Below are positions 7,669 through 16,487 of a stretch of DNA of 64,000 bases, piece by piece. The notes beneath the pieces were generated by a model. The model had not been told where the DNA came from and ran no database searches. It was given only the letters and a program-made list of their open reading frames with translations. The stretch's first letter is position 1. Each line of letters starts with the position of its first letter. The stretch comes from Chromatiales bacterium (GTDB lineage Bacteria; Pseudomonadota; Gammaproteobacteria; Steroidobacterales; GCA-2729495), in NCBI GenBank assembly GCA_002729495.1, contig PBYE01000009.1:2653-66652 (forward strand), written 5' to 3'. The translations under genes and the position numbers were made by a program.

Positions 7669-9165
7669 ATGAAATTCAGGGACATGCGCGAGTATCTCGC
7701 GCTGCTGGAGTCGGACGGACAACTGAAACGCAGCAGTATTCCGCTGGACGTTAGTCGCGACAACAAAGACATGCAGCCGCTCATGCGGCACCTGCATAAC
7801 GACAATAATATCGCGTTGATCCTCGAAAACCTGCAGGGCTACAACACCCCGGATGTGCCGCTGATTTTTAACCCCTTCGGGACGCGCGAACGAACCTCGA
7901 TGACGATAGGCATACGCGACCCGCTCGAGGCAAAAGTCGAACACGCACGCGTGCTCGCGGACAGCAACACGTGGATCGAACCTGAAATTATCGACAAGTC
8001 CGATGCGCCCTGCCGCGAGGTCATTATCAAGGGCGACGACGTGCGCCTCGACAAGCAGATTCCACATGTCTGGTTCGGCAAGGAAGGTCCCGCCTACATT
8101 ACGAACGGCATCGGTGTGACCAAGGACCCGGAAACGGGCAAACGCAACGTGGGCTGGTACCGCACGGCTTTGCTCTGGGACGCGTTCAACCCGGCCGGCG
8201 AGGAATACCCCGAGGGTTACGACCAGCGCTACATGGCGGTCTACGCGTACTGGAACCCGCCGATGAACCACATCGGCAACCACCTGTTTAAATCCAGCCT
8301 GCAAAACAAGCCGCTGGAAGTCGCGTTTGCCTGCTCCTGCGACCCTGCCGTGCACCTTGCCGCGGCCACCGGCCTGCCCTACGGCCAGGACGAGTATGCC
8401 TTCGCAGGAGGGCTGCGCGGCGCACCCGTGGAACTGGTCAAATGCGAAACCGTCGACCTGGAAGTTCCGGCAACGGCTGAATACGTGCTCGAAGGCGAAC
8501 TCTACTACGACGACCAGGTAGCTATTGGCTGGCATTCCAACGTCGCCGGTTACTACGACAGGATCCACCGAATCCCGGTGATGAAGATCAACTGCATTAC
8601 CCACCGGAAAGACCCGATGTGGCACGCGACCATCGAGATGGTGCCACCGTTTGACCACAACTACATCGGCATGGTGCCGGTCGAAGGCGAAGTGCTCGCC
8701 GACCTGCAACGCAAGATTCCCGAGGTGAAGGACATCGTCGTAACACCATCCATGCTCTACATCGTGCAGCTCTCGGTCGACGGCGCGCGCAAGCCGCACG
8801 CCGAGTTCGGCAAATACATTATCCACGCAGTCTGGGGTGCATCGGGACGCTGGGCGCGCACGGCCAAGATCGTTGTAGTCGTCGGCCCGGATGTCGACCC
8901 CTACGACCTCGCGAGCGTCGAGTGGGCGATTATGACGCGCGTGCAACCGGTATCCGACACGATCATGAACCCGCACGGCCAGGCCTTTGTCGACGATCCG
9001 TCAGCACCGATGACGGAATTCGGTTTTCCCGCCGTGTCCGAACAGATGGGCATTGACGCCACCATCAAGGTGCCGGAGCGCTTCGATGAATACAGGGAAG
9101 TCAGCCAGGCAGATCCCGATGACGTTGCGCGCATCGCGGAGTTGCTGAAACCGGTTTTGGGCTGA
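7669..9165 (+). CDS. UbiD-family decarboxylase (cytoplasmic)
   Basis: 498 aa. Reversible (de)carboxylase family that uses prenylated FMN. Family segments are present along its length: MKFRDMREYLALLE, DKSDAPCREVIIKGDDVRL, YITNGIGVTKDPETG (metal/prFMN binding region), GWYRTALL, AEYVLEG and the C-terminal GIDATIK stretch. No signal peptide. Unlike canonical UbiD and the second copy at 14761, the loop normally reading PEGPFGE..GYY is AIGWHSNVAGYY, so active-site chemistry may differ. The stop codon overlaps the next gene start (TGATG), which implies translational coupling with the hydrolase. No ubiX prenyltransferase is in the window. The physiological substrate is unknown and it is unlikely to be the ubiquinone-pathway UbiD. 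Confidence 0.88.
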   Translation: MKFRDMREYLALLESDGQLKRSSIPLDVSRDNKDMQPLMRHLHNDNNIALILENLQGYNTPDVPLIFNPFGTRERTSMTIGIRDPLEAKVEHARVLADSNTWIEPEIIDKSDAPCREVIIKGDDVRLDKQIPHVWFGKEGPAYITNGIGVTKDPETGKRNVGWYRTALLWDAFNPAGEEYPEGYDQRYMAVYAYWNPPMNHIGNHLFKSSLQNKPLEVAFACSCDPAVHLAAATGLPYGQDEYAFAGGLRGAPVELVKCETVDLEVPATAEYVLEGELYYDDQVAIGWHSNVAGYYDRIHRIPVMKINCITHRKDPMWHATIEMVPPFDHNYIGMVPVEGEVLADLQRKIPEVKDIVVTPSMLYIVQLSVDGARKPHAEFGKYIIHAVWGASGRWARTAKIVVVVGPDVDPYDLASVEWAIMTRVQPVSDTIMNPHGQAFVDDPSAPMTEFGFPAVSEQMGIDATIKVPERFDEYREVSQADPDDVARIAELLKPVLG

Positions 9166-9983
9166 TGCGCAGGCGCGACCTGCTGAAAGCCGGCGCCCTG
9201 GCGGCAACAGCTTCAGCAACAGCGGTTGCCGACGATGCCGACTGTAGATCAATTATGGTGAAGGGAACATTCGTACTCGTACACGGCGCCAACCAGGGCG
9301 CCTGGATCTGGCGCGACGTTGAAGCGGCGCTGCGTCTCGAAGGCTACCGGGTGTTTACACCCACGCTCACGGGGTTAGGCGCACTGAGCCATCGGGTGTC
9401 GCCCGACATCGGCCTGCGTGCTCACATTGCCGACGTCGTCAACGTCATCGATACGGAAGAATTAGACGACGTGATCCTGGTGGGCCACAGTTACGGCGGC
9501 ACCGTCGTCACCGGCGTCTGCGATGCGTTACGCGAACGTATTAAAAAGGTGATCTTCCTCGACGCCAACGCGCCCGAGGACGGCCAGCCGACCATCCCGG
9601 GCCTGACGCCCGAACTGGTCGAGAAAGTGACCGGCCAACCGCTGGAAGCCGGCTACCTGGTGCCGGCACTACCAGCCGCGCGGCTCGGCATCGACCCGGC
9701 TGACAAAGAGTTAAGCGCGTGGCTGGAACGGCGCATGACCGGCCATCCGATCCGCACGCTAAGCGAAGCACTGGAACTGCCCAACGGTGGCACGCAAGGC
9801 CTGGACCGTACCTTTGTCCTGATGACGCCGCTGGACAAACTACAACCCTTTGCGCGTAAACGCATGGAAGAAATCGATGCGGATGAAAGCTGGAATTACC
9901 GTGAATTGCTGGTCGGTCACCAGGCGATGCTGATCGCACCGTGCGAAGTTGCCGAATTACTGCTGGAACTGGCTGAAAGTTAA
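9165..9983 (+). CDS. alpha/beta hydrolase with Tat-type signal
   Basis: 272 aa. EstC/hydroxynitrile-lyase-like alpha/beta hydrolase: oxyanion segment VLVHGANQGAWIW, nucleophile elbow GHSYGG (Ser about 107) and catalytic His in VGHQAMLIAP near the C-terminus, giving a plausible Ser-Asp-His triad for ester or lactone hydrolysis. The N-terminus reads MRRRDLLKAGALAATASATA, a short twin-arginine signal. Its ATG shares a base with the ubiD stop (TGATG), so the two are co-translated although ubiD has no export signal. Alternatively translation could begin at the internal ATG before VKGTFVLVHG (codon 31), which would give a cytoplasmic enzyme; no strong ribosome binding site decides this. Confidence 0.85.
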   Translation: MRRRDLLKAGALAATASATAVADDADCRSIMVKGTFVLVHGANQGAWIWRDVEAALRLEGYRVFTPTLTGLGALSHRVSPDIGLRAHIADVVNVIDTEELDDVILVGHSYGGTVVTGVCDALRERIKKVIFLDANAPEDGQPTIPGLTPELVEKVTGQPLEAGYLVPALPAARLGIDPADKELSAWLERRMTGHPIRTLSEALELPNGGTQGLDRTFVLMTPLDKLQPFARKRMEEIDADESWNYRELLVGHQAMLIAPCEVAELLLELAES

Positions 9984-9993
9984 ACGCAGGGCA

Positions 9994-10557
9994 CTATAGT
10001 TTACTGACGGCTTTGCCGATGTCATCGATACCGGTATCCGCTATAGGCGTTTCCTCGAACTCGATATCGAAGGTTTCGCAAATCTGGCTCACCATGGTGT
10101 ACACGCCGATCACCACGGTAAGTTCGATCAGTTCCGCGGCATTCATAAAATCTTCGACCTGCGTGAAGGTCTCCAGCGACGCGCCGCCGTCGAGTACCAC
10201 TTCGTCGGTAAACTTTATGACGAGCTGCTCCTGCTCGGAGAACTCATCCAGGGATTTGCCCGGTTCCAGGGCATCGATCCGCTCTGGGCTCATGCCGAGC
10301 ACCCGGGCAGCACGCTTGTGATTCTCGAGCTCGTAGTAGCTCTCACGCAGGTGCGCGACCCGCAGGATAACGATCTCACGCAATTCGGTATCGAGCACGC
10401 CGTTATTGAGATAGGCGTTAAACACGCGCGTGAGCGGCTGAAACATGGAAGGGCTCCCAGCCAGCATCCGGGAGATATTCAGCTGCGGAAGATTGGCGAG
10501 AAACTCGCGGTCATCGTTCGGCAACGATTCGGGGTCCGGGTAAGGTATGCGTGCCAT
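9994..10557 (-). CDS. carboxymuconolactone decarboxylase (CMD) family protein
   Basis: 187 aa. All-helical CMD/AhpD fold: LDTELREIVILRVAHLRESYYELENHKRAARVLGM is the core helix pair. The CxxC peroxidatic motif of AhpD-type members is absent (the position reads ESYYELENH), so this is the cysteine-free branch, with the conserved Glu and His as candidate catalytic residues. Substrate unknown; family members decarboxylate or isomerise carboxylated lactones or act as peroxidase-like proteins. It is the last gene of the leftward operon MDR-prpE-nitrilase-CMD and starts 2 bp after the nitrilase stop, so it is probably coupled. It converges on the hydrolase gene with a 10-bp gap. Confidence 0.85.
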   Translation of the reverse strand: MARIPYPDPESLPNDDREFLANLPQLNISRMLAGSPSMFQPLTRVFNAYLNNGVLDTELREIVILRVAHLRESYYELENHKRAARVLGMSPERIDALEPGKSLDEFSEQEQLVIKFTDEVVLDGGASLETFTQVEDFMNAAELIELTVVIGVYTMVSQICETFDIEFEETPIADTGIDDIGKAVSKL

Positions 10558-10559
10558 CC

Positions 10560-11639
10560 TTAACTCCGCGTCGGCCGTTTCCAGATGCCGCGCTCGAAGA
10601 CCCGCTCGACGGCCGCGCGGACGACGTCATCGTTAGGCGCGTGCTTGAGCGGCGGCTGATCGAGACAACGGTTCTTCTCGTACAGCGACTGCTCGTAAAT
10701 CAGCTTGTACTGCTCCGTGCGCAGATCCTTTAACCAGTTGCCCCACAGCGTGCGCTCGCGGTACTCGCGCAGTCCTTCGATGTTAATAATCGCGCCGGCA
10801 TAGGATGCCGCCCCACCCGACGTATGGTTCGCGATCAGGCGGCCCTGGTAATCGACGATCATGGACTGCCCGCCGAACATATCCAGCGGGAACGCGCTTT
10901 CCGGTGCCGGCGCATAAGAAGCCGGGTTGGGTGCAATCACGTAACAGGTGTTGTCGAGTGCACGGGCACGGTTCTGCACTTCCCACAGGCCGTTCGACAC
11001 ATAAGGCTCAGGGTAGCTGGGCCGGTAAATCAGCTCTGCTCCATTCATCGCCAGGCCACGGGCCGTTTCCGGAAAACTACCCTCCATGCAGATCAGGCAG
11101 CCGATACGCCCGATGTCGGTGTCGGTAACCGGGAAGAAAGCATCGAGCCCTTCACCGTAGAGCTCCGTCCACCTGTCCCACAGGTCATGCGGCACCGTCG
11201 AATGCTCGCGGGCAAATACCTGAAGCTTGTAATGCTTGTGCACAATTTCGCCTTCCGGTGAAATCGCAAATGCACAGTTAAAGAAACGTTCGGGGAACTC
11301 GGGATGGGTAACCTTGGCCTGCGCGATGATATAAGCATTCAGGCCACGCGCCAGGTCGGCCAGGAACCCGGTTTCCTTGCCGGGAAGGTCAATTGCCATC
11401 CGCTTAATGTAGTCAACGTGATCCCAGTCGAATATTTCATCCGTAAAACCCTGCAACGCGCCTTCGGGCAAGGTGTACAGGCGCACCGGCAGCTCGATCT
11501 CGGTCACGTTCTTCGCGGCGAAAGACAGCTCCGCTATATGCTCGAGGTTGCGCCCGATATCCGCACGCTTGTGCGCGCCCACCATAACCGGCTGCAGCGC
11601 GAGCGCCATGTACTGCTCGATCGGGTTTTCCTTAGTCAT
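10560..11639 (-). CDS. nitrilase-superfamily amidohydrolase
   Basis: 359 aa. Carbon-nitrogen hydrolase with the Glu-Lys-Cys catalytic set visible: LPEGALQG (Glu about 59), HKHYKLQVF (Lys about 136) and GCLICMEGSFPE (Cys about 183). Length and the extended C-terminal helical tail resemble formamidase/aliphatic-amidase-like members more than true nitrilases, so amide hydrolysis is the better guess. ATG at 11639; the upstream acyl-CoA synthetase gene ends 17 bp before. The context (acyl-CoA synthetase, CMD, MDR, two UbiD genes) suggests it removes ammonia from an amide intermediate, but this is inference. Confidence 0.88.
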   Translation of the reverse strand: MTKENPIEQYMALALQPVMVGAHKRADIGRNLEHIAELSFAAKNVTEIELPVRLYTLPEGALQGFTDEIFDWDHVDYIKRMAIDLPGKETGFLADLARGLNAYIIAQAKVTHPEFPERFFNCAFAISPEGEIVHKHYKLQVFAREHSTVPHDLWDRWTELYGEGLDAFFPVTDTDIGRIGCLICMEGSFPETARGLAMNGAELIYRPSYPEPYVSNGLWEVQNRARALDNTCYVIAPNPASYAPAPESAFPLDMFGGQSMIVDYQGRLIANHTSGGAASYAGAIINIEGLREYRERTLWGNWLKDLRTEQYKLIYEQSLYEKNRCLDQPPLKHAPNDDVVRAAVERVFERGIWKRPTRS

Positions 11640-11656
11640 TTTCTTATCCTATTAAC

Positions 11657-13537
11657 TCAGGCCGCGCCCAGGCGGTCCTCGATTTCCTGCAGTATTGCCG
11701 GGTCGTCGATCGTGGGCGGCACGCTGTAGTTGTCGCCGTCCACTAAGTTGCGCAGGGTGCGCCGCAGGATTTTACCGGACCGGGTCTTCGGCAGGCGTTT
11801 AACCACCAGCGCTTTACGAAACGCGGCCACCGGGCCGATCTTGTCGCGCACGAGCTGCACGGTCTCACCGACGAGGTCGGCTTCCGTTCGTTCGACACCT
11901 GCCTTGAGCACCAGGAATGCCATCGGCACCTGGCCTTTCAGTTCATCGTGTATGCCGGTTACCGCGCACTCGGCGACGTCGGTATGCGTGGCCAGTACTT
12001 CTTCGATGGCGCCCGTGGACAGGCGGTGGCCGGCAACGTTAATAACGTCGTCCGTGCGGCTCATGATGTAGAGGTAACCGTCCTCATCCATGAGTCCCGC
12101 GTCGCCGGTCTGGTAGTAACCGGGGAACTCGTTCAGGTACGAGTCGATAAAACGGTCATCCGCATTCCAGAGTGTTGGGAATGCGCCCGGCGCCATCGGC
12201 AGGCGGCAGACCACCGCACCCTGCCCGCCGGGCGGCAGCTCGCTGCCTTCGTCGTCGAGGATACACACATCCCAGCCCGGCATCGCCTTGCCTGCGGAAC
12301 CGGCTTTTACTTCGCCCGTGGTCAGTCCGGCCGCGTTCGCCGCGATAGCCCAAGCCGTTTCGGTCTGCCACCAGTGGTCCAGTACGGGCACACCGAGTAG
12401 TTCGCGGGTCCACAGCAATGTTTCGGGATCGCAGCGCTCACCGGCAACGAACTGGGTGCGGTATTGCGACAGGTCGTGATGGCGTAACAGTTCGCCGCTC
12501 GGGTCTTCGCGCCGGATTGCACGGATCGCCGTGGGCGCCGTGAACATGACGTTAACGCCGTAGTCCGCAATAACGCGCCAAAACTCACCGGCGTCGGGTG
12601 TACCGACCGGCTTTCCCTCAAACATCACCGTCGTGCAGCCGCGCAACAGTGGCCCGTACACGATGTACGAATGCCCGACGACCCAGCCTACATCGGAAGC
12701 CGCCCAGAACACGTCGCCGGTGCCTACGCCGTACACGTTTTCCATCGTCCAGTTCAGCGCAACGGCGTGGCCGCCGTTGTCGTGCACGACGCCCTTGGGC
12801 TGACCCGTCGTGCCCGATGTGTACAAAATATAGAGGGGGTCCGTTGCTTCCACGGATACACAGTCGTGCGGGGTGGCATCCTGCAGCGCCTCCTGCCAGT
12901 CGATATCACGCTCGTTCATCTCGGCGCGGCACTCGTCCCGCTGCAGGATGATGCAGCACCCGGGTTTGTTTGCTGCAATCTCGATCGCTTCGTCGAGCAG
13001 CGGCTTGTATTCCACGATGCGGCCCGGCTCGAGCCCGCAACTGCCGGCAACCACGAGCCTGGGCGCGGCGTCATCTATGCGGGTCGCGAGTTCCCGCGCC
13101 GCAAAGCCGCCGAACACGACCGAATGCACAGCGCCGAGACGCGCGCAGGCCAGCATCGCAATTAACGCCTCTGGCACCATCGGCATGTAAATAATGACCC
13201 GGTCACCCCTGGCTACTCCCTGCCTGCTGAGCACCCCCGCGAATAACGCGACTTCGTCGCGCAGCTCGCTGAAGGTGTATTTTCTTTTGGCGCCTGTCAT
13301 TGCGCTGTCGAAATAAAGCGCCGGCTGGTCGCCCCTGCCTGCCTCGATATGCCGGTCGAGTGCGTTGTAGCAGGTGTTCAGGCGCGCGCCCGCGAACCAG
13401 CGATAAAAAGGTGGGTTCGATTCGTCGAGCACTGTGTCCCAGGGTTTATCCCAGGAAATGCCCTCCGCCTGCTCCGCCCAGAATTCCTCCGGCGATTCGA
13501 TCGACCGCCGGAACGCAGATTCGTAGTCTTTGGCCAT
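11657..13537 (-). CDS. prpE: propionyl-CoA synthetase-like acyl-CoA ligase
   Basis: 626 aa, full length for the acetyl/propionyl-CoA synthetase family. ANL adenylation motifs: YILYTSGTTGQPKGVVHDNGG (A3), DHWWQTETAW (A5), YYQTGDAG (A7), RTDDVINVAGHRLSTG (A8) and PKTRSGKILRR with the C-terminal catalytic Lys (A10). HSVVFGGFAARELATRIDD and GRIVEYKPLLDEAIE are typical of PrpE rather than Acs. It activates a short carboxylic acid with ATP and CoA in the cytoplasm. Second gene of the leftward operon, 5 bp after the MDR gene. It is not beside a methylcitrate cycle, so its in vivo acid may be a catabolic product rather than free propionate. Confidence 0.9.
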   Translation of the reverse strand: MAKDYESAFRRSIESPEEFWAEQAEGISWDKPWDTVLDESNPPFYRWFAGARLNTCYNALDRHIEAGRGDQPALYFDSAMTGAKRKYTFSELRDEVALFAGVLSRQGVARGDRVIIYMPMVPEALIAMLACARLGAVHSVVFGGFAARELATRIDDAAPRLVVAGSCGLEPGRIVEYKPLLDEAIEIAANKPGCCIILQRDECRAEMNERDIDWQEALQDATPHDCVSVEATDPLYILYTSGTTGQPKGVVHDNGGHAVALNWTMENVYGVGTGDVFWAASDVGWVVGHSYIVYGPLLRGCTTVMFEGKPVGTPDAGEFWRVIADYGVNVMFTAPTAIRAIRREDPSGELLRHHDLSQYRTQFVAGERCDPETLLWTRELLGVPVLDHWWQTETAWAIAANAAGLTTGEVKAGSAGKAMPGWDVCILDDEGSELPPGGQGAVVCRLPMAPGAFPTLWNADDRFIDSYLNEFPGYYQTGDAGLMDEDGYLYIMSRTDDVINVAGHRLSTGAIEEVLATHTDVAECAVTGIHDELKGQVPMAFLVLKAGVERTEADLVGETVQLVRDKIGPVAAFRKALVVKRLPKTRSGKILRRTLRNLVDGDNYSVPPTIDDPAILQEIEDRLGAA

Positions 13538-13542
13538 AATGT

Positions 13543-14487
13543 TTAGTCGCGCACCCTGACCACGATCTTGCCTACCGCGCGTTCGGTCTGGCTGCGCTCG
13601 TGCGCATCGCGGATCTGGTCGAGTGTGAACTCGCTGTCGATCACCGGCCGGAGTTTGCCCTCGCGCACCCAGGCGGCGAGTTGTTCGATGTCTTCGGTCA
13701 GCGTCGTCCAGGCAACGAAATAGCCTTTACCTTTTTCGAACTCGGACTGGCCCGGGATAAAAAAGTCGATACCGGGGACCGGCACGAGCGTCAGGTAAAT
13801 CCCGTCGTCGGTCAGCGCTTGCCTGGCTTCATCGTACTGGTGGACGCCGACAGTGTCGTAAACGATGTCGTAGGGGCCGGTCTCGAGTGCGTTCTCTTGC
13901 GTGTAGTCGATCACGGCATCGGCGCCTAACGACGCGACCAGGTCAGCGTTTTTACCGCTGCACACGCCGGTGACGTGTGCGCCGACGTTCTTGGCGATTT
14001 GCACGGCCAGCGTACCGACACCGCCTGAAGCGCCGACGATCAGCACCTTCTGACCGGGCTGCACTTTCACGCACCGGATCAATCCGTTAATAACCGTGAG
14101 GCCGACCAGGACAATCGAGGCCGCTTCTTCGTGGCTGAGTTGGTCGGGCTTTTTGACGAGCGTGCCGGCGCTCACTTCCGCATATTCGGCATAACATCCG
14201 CCGGTGCCGAGGTCCGAACGTCCGAACACCACGTCACCGACTTCGAAACCGCTGACATCCGCGGCGACATCGGCAACCACTCCGGAGCAGTCGAAGCCCA
14301 GCACCATCGGAAAATCCTCGCCGAAGCGGGCAGCCATCTGGCCGTCGCGCATCTTCCAGTCGATCGGGTTGATGCTGGTCGCATGGACCTCTACGAGCAC
14401 CTTACCGTCGCTGACGGTTGGTTTCGGTATGTCCCTGATTTGTATTACGGACGAAGGGCCGAATTCGTCCAGCACGGCTGCTTTCAT
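13543..14487 (-). CDS. MDR-family NAD(P)-dependent quinone/alkene oxidoreductase
   Basis: 314 aa. Zinc-free medium-chain dehydrogenase/reductase of the quinone oxidoreductase type: N-terminal MKAAVLDEFG, SINPIDWKMRDG, VLGFDCSGVVADV, and the Rossmann motif VLIVGASGGVGTLAVQIAK. No catalytic zinc cysteine set. ATG 14487 is chosen because GGAG lies 8 bases upstream; the longer open frame to 14742 has no family similarity. First gene of the leftward operon (MDR-prpE-nitrilase-CMD), divergent from the Tat-lipoprotein UbiD gene across a 273-bp spacer. Likely reduces a quinone or enone using NAD(P)H. Confidence 0.9.
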   Translation of the reverse strand: MKAAVLDEFGPSSVIQIRDIPKPTVSDGKVLVEVHATSINPIDWKMRDGQMAARFGEDFPMVLGFDCSGVVADVAADVSGFEVGDVVFGRSDLGTGGCYAEYAEVSAGTLVKKPDQLSHEEAASIVLVGLTVINGLIRCVKVQPGQKVLIVGASGGVGTLAVQIAKNVGAHVTGVCSGKNADLVASLGADAVIDYTQENALETGPYDIVYDTVGVHQYDEARQALTDDGIYLTLVPVPGIDFFIPGQSEFEKGKGYFVAWTTLTEDIEQLAAWVREGKLRPVIDSEFTLDQIRDAHERSQTERAVGKIVVRVRD

Positions 14488-14760
14488 TATTTTTCTCCGG
14501 CTTTCCCCTGCGCAGCATAACGCCCCCGGGGCCGCTGCGCCAAAACCTGGCCGTATTTCGGGCGCGGGCCTACCGCCCTGCGGTCCGGTTCGGTGCGGCT
14601 TGGGCCGGTATGCCGGTCTTATGCAGGTCACGCGCAACCTGTGGTCATGGGCTTCATCTCTGCACCCGGATAGAAATAGTTGCGCCAGAATTAGTCTATA
14701 AGAACCAACCTGACGAACAAACCTACAGCAAGAATCAAACAACCTCGCCGGAGACCTCAG

Positions 14761-16422
14761 ATGACAGATTCAGATCGTGATGACCTATCGGATGACCAAC
14801 AACAGGTGGACCGCCGCCAGTTCCTCGCCGCAACCACGGGCATTGCCGCCCTCACGGCCGGCTGCAGTTCCATCGCGTCGCAGGGCACTCCGGTTTCCGG
14901 CAAGAAACCGACGGGGCCTGTACCGACGCCGCCCTTCGATTCGATCCGCGACTGGGTCGCCGCGCTGGACGCACATGGGCTGCTTATCAGGTTTCCGGAG
15001 ATAAATCAGGATCAGTACGAAGCGACCGGTATTGTGTTTCGCTCGACCGACATGTTCGGCCAGTACGGTGCGCCCGGTTATTTGTTCGAGAAAGTGAAGA
15101 TAGGCGGTAAATGGTACAAGGGTCCGGTGCTTGCCAACATGCAGGGCCACTGGAATACCGACAGTATCGCTTTTGGGCTGGACCCGGAGCCGCGCGAACA
15201 CTACAAGAACTACCAGGCCGTTAAAGACCTGATGGCGGAGATTCTCGAGGCAAACGACGGCAAGTACCCGGAGATACCGCCGGTTGAACTTGCACGCGAA
15301 GATGCGCCGTGTAAAGAAGTTACGCTCGAAGGTGACGACATAGACCTGACGAAATTTGCCTTCATGCAAACCAACCCCTACGACGACGGCCGCTACGTAA
15401 ACACGGCTTCCGTATTCACGTCAGATCCGGATATGGGCAACAACTATGGCACCTACAGGTGCGCGCTGCGCGGGCCACGCTACCTGGCGCTGAATCCCGA
15501 ACCGAACCAGACCGGTTACAAGATGCTGATGAATGCAAAGGAACGCGGCGAAGCGACCCTGCCGATTGCGTTGGTGCTCGGCCAGGATCCGATGGTCTGG
15601 ATGATCAGCGGCACGCGTGTAGCGCCGCGCTTCGGTCCGAAACCGGTTGATGAACTGGCGGTAGCCGGTGGCTTCCGCGGTAAAGCCGTGGATGTCGTCC
15701 GGTGCGACACCAACGATATGCTGGTTCCCGCGCACTGCGAAATGGTTATCGAGGGTGAGGTACCGCTCGATGATGCATCGATGCGCCCCGAAGGACCGTT
15801 CGGTGAGATGTTTGGCTATCTCGGACCGCGCAAGGAAACAAACTTCGTTATTAATGTAACTAAAGTTACCCACCGGAAAAATCCGTGGATGATGAACGCC
15901 TTCACCGGCATGCAGCGCGGCATGATTACGGCGCCGATGGATGCGCTGTACGAGAATTTCCTTAAAAAGCGCATACCCAACCTTGTCGCCTACCAGACGC
16001 CGCAATATTGCATGGGTGTTATTTTCATGAGCATCAACAAACAGGAAGCGGGCGAAGGACTTAAATCAGGGCTCGCGATCGCCAAGAGCAACCCGATCGC
16101 GAAGGTCATTATCGTGGTCGACAAGGATATCAATATCCTGGACCCTCTCGAGATGCTGTTTGCGGTTGGCTCACGCTGGCAGCCCTCGCCGGCCAGCGAG
16201 ATACTCGAAAATGCCTTCGGGCTGATGACCGACCCAAGCCAGATTGAGTACCAGAAGACCAGCAAGATCGTGATCGATGCGACGAAACAGATTCCGGGCG
16301 AAGGCGGTCAGGAAGTATTCCCGGAAACCAACCGGGCGCTTTTAGAAAAGGGCGCGCCGGATATCTGGACGATAGTCGATAACAAGTTCGGGGAGAAGTT
16401 GAAAGCGTGGAAAGAGGTTTAG
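14761..16422 (+). CDS. UbiD-family decarboxylase with Tat lipoprotein signal
   Basis: 553 aa. C-terminal to residue 60 this is a complete UbiD-like protein: DAPCKEVTLEGDDIDL, YVNTASVFTSDPD, NYGTYRCAL, PAHCEMVIEGEVPL and the canonical loop PEGPFGEMFGYLGP, so the prFMN-site landmarks are intact. The N-terminus is unusual: acidic stretch, then DRRQFLAATTGIAALTAGCSS, a twin-arginine signal ending in a lipobox (LTAG-Cys at about 39). The enzyme is therefore predicted to be exported folded with its cofactor and anchored as a lipoprotein. ATG 14761 follows CCGGAGACCTCAG with GGAG 8 bases upstream. Divergent from the MDR-prpE operon. Function outside the cytoplasm is unknown; it could use prFMN for a non-decarboxylase role. 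Confidence 0.85.
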   Translation: MTDSDRDDLSDDQQQVDRRQFLAATTGIAALTAGCSSIASQGTPVSGKKPTGPVPTPPFDSIRDWVAALDAHGLLIRFPEINQDQYEATGIVFRSTDMFGQYGAPGYLFEKVKIGGKWYKGPVLANMQGHWNTDSIAFGLDPEPREHYKNYQAVKDLMAEILEANDGKYPEIPPVELAREDAPCKEVTLEGDDIDLTKFAFMQTNPYDDGRYVNTASVFTSDPDMGNNYGTYRCALRGPRYLALNPEPNQTGYKMLMNAKERGEATLPIALVLGQDPMVWMISGTRVAPRFGPKPVDELAVAGGFRGKAVDVVRCDTNDMLVPAHCEMVIEGEVPLDDASMRPEGPFGEMFGYLGPRKETNFVINVTKVTHRKNPWMMNAFTGMQRGMITAPMDALYENFLKKRIPNLVAYQTPQYCMGVIFMSINKQEAGEGLKSGLAIAKSNPIAKVIIVVDKDINILDPLEMLFAVGSRWQPSPASEILENAFGLMTDPSQIEYQKTSKIVIDATKQIPGEGGQEVFPETNRALLEKGAPDIWTIVDNKFGEKLKAWKEV

Positions 16423-16487
16423 AGAAATAATACGAGTTTTGCCGTGACTTTACCGAAGGCTGAATAATCGCGGTTCGGCCCCTGCTT

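Noticed and set aside
7609-8976. 455-codon minus-strand frame opposite ubiD
   Set aside because: Antisense shadow; the Val/Arg/His-biased sequence has no family pattern, while the plus strand encodes a full UbiD.
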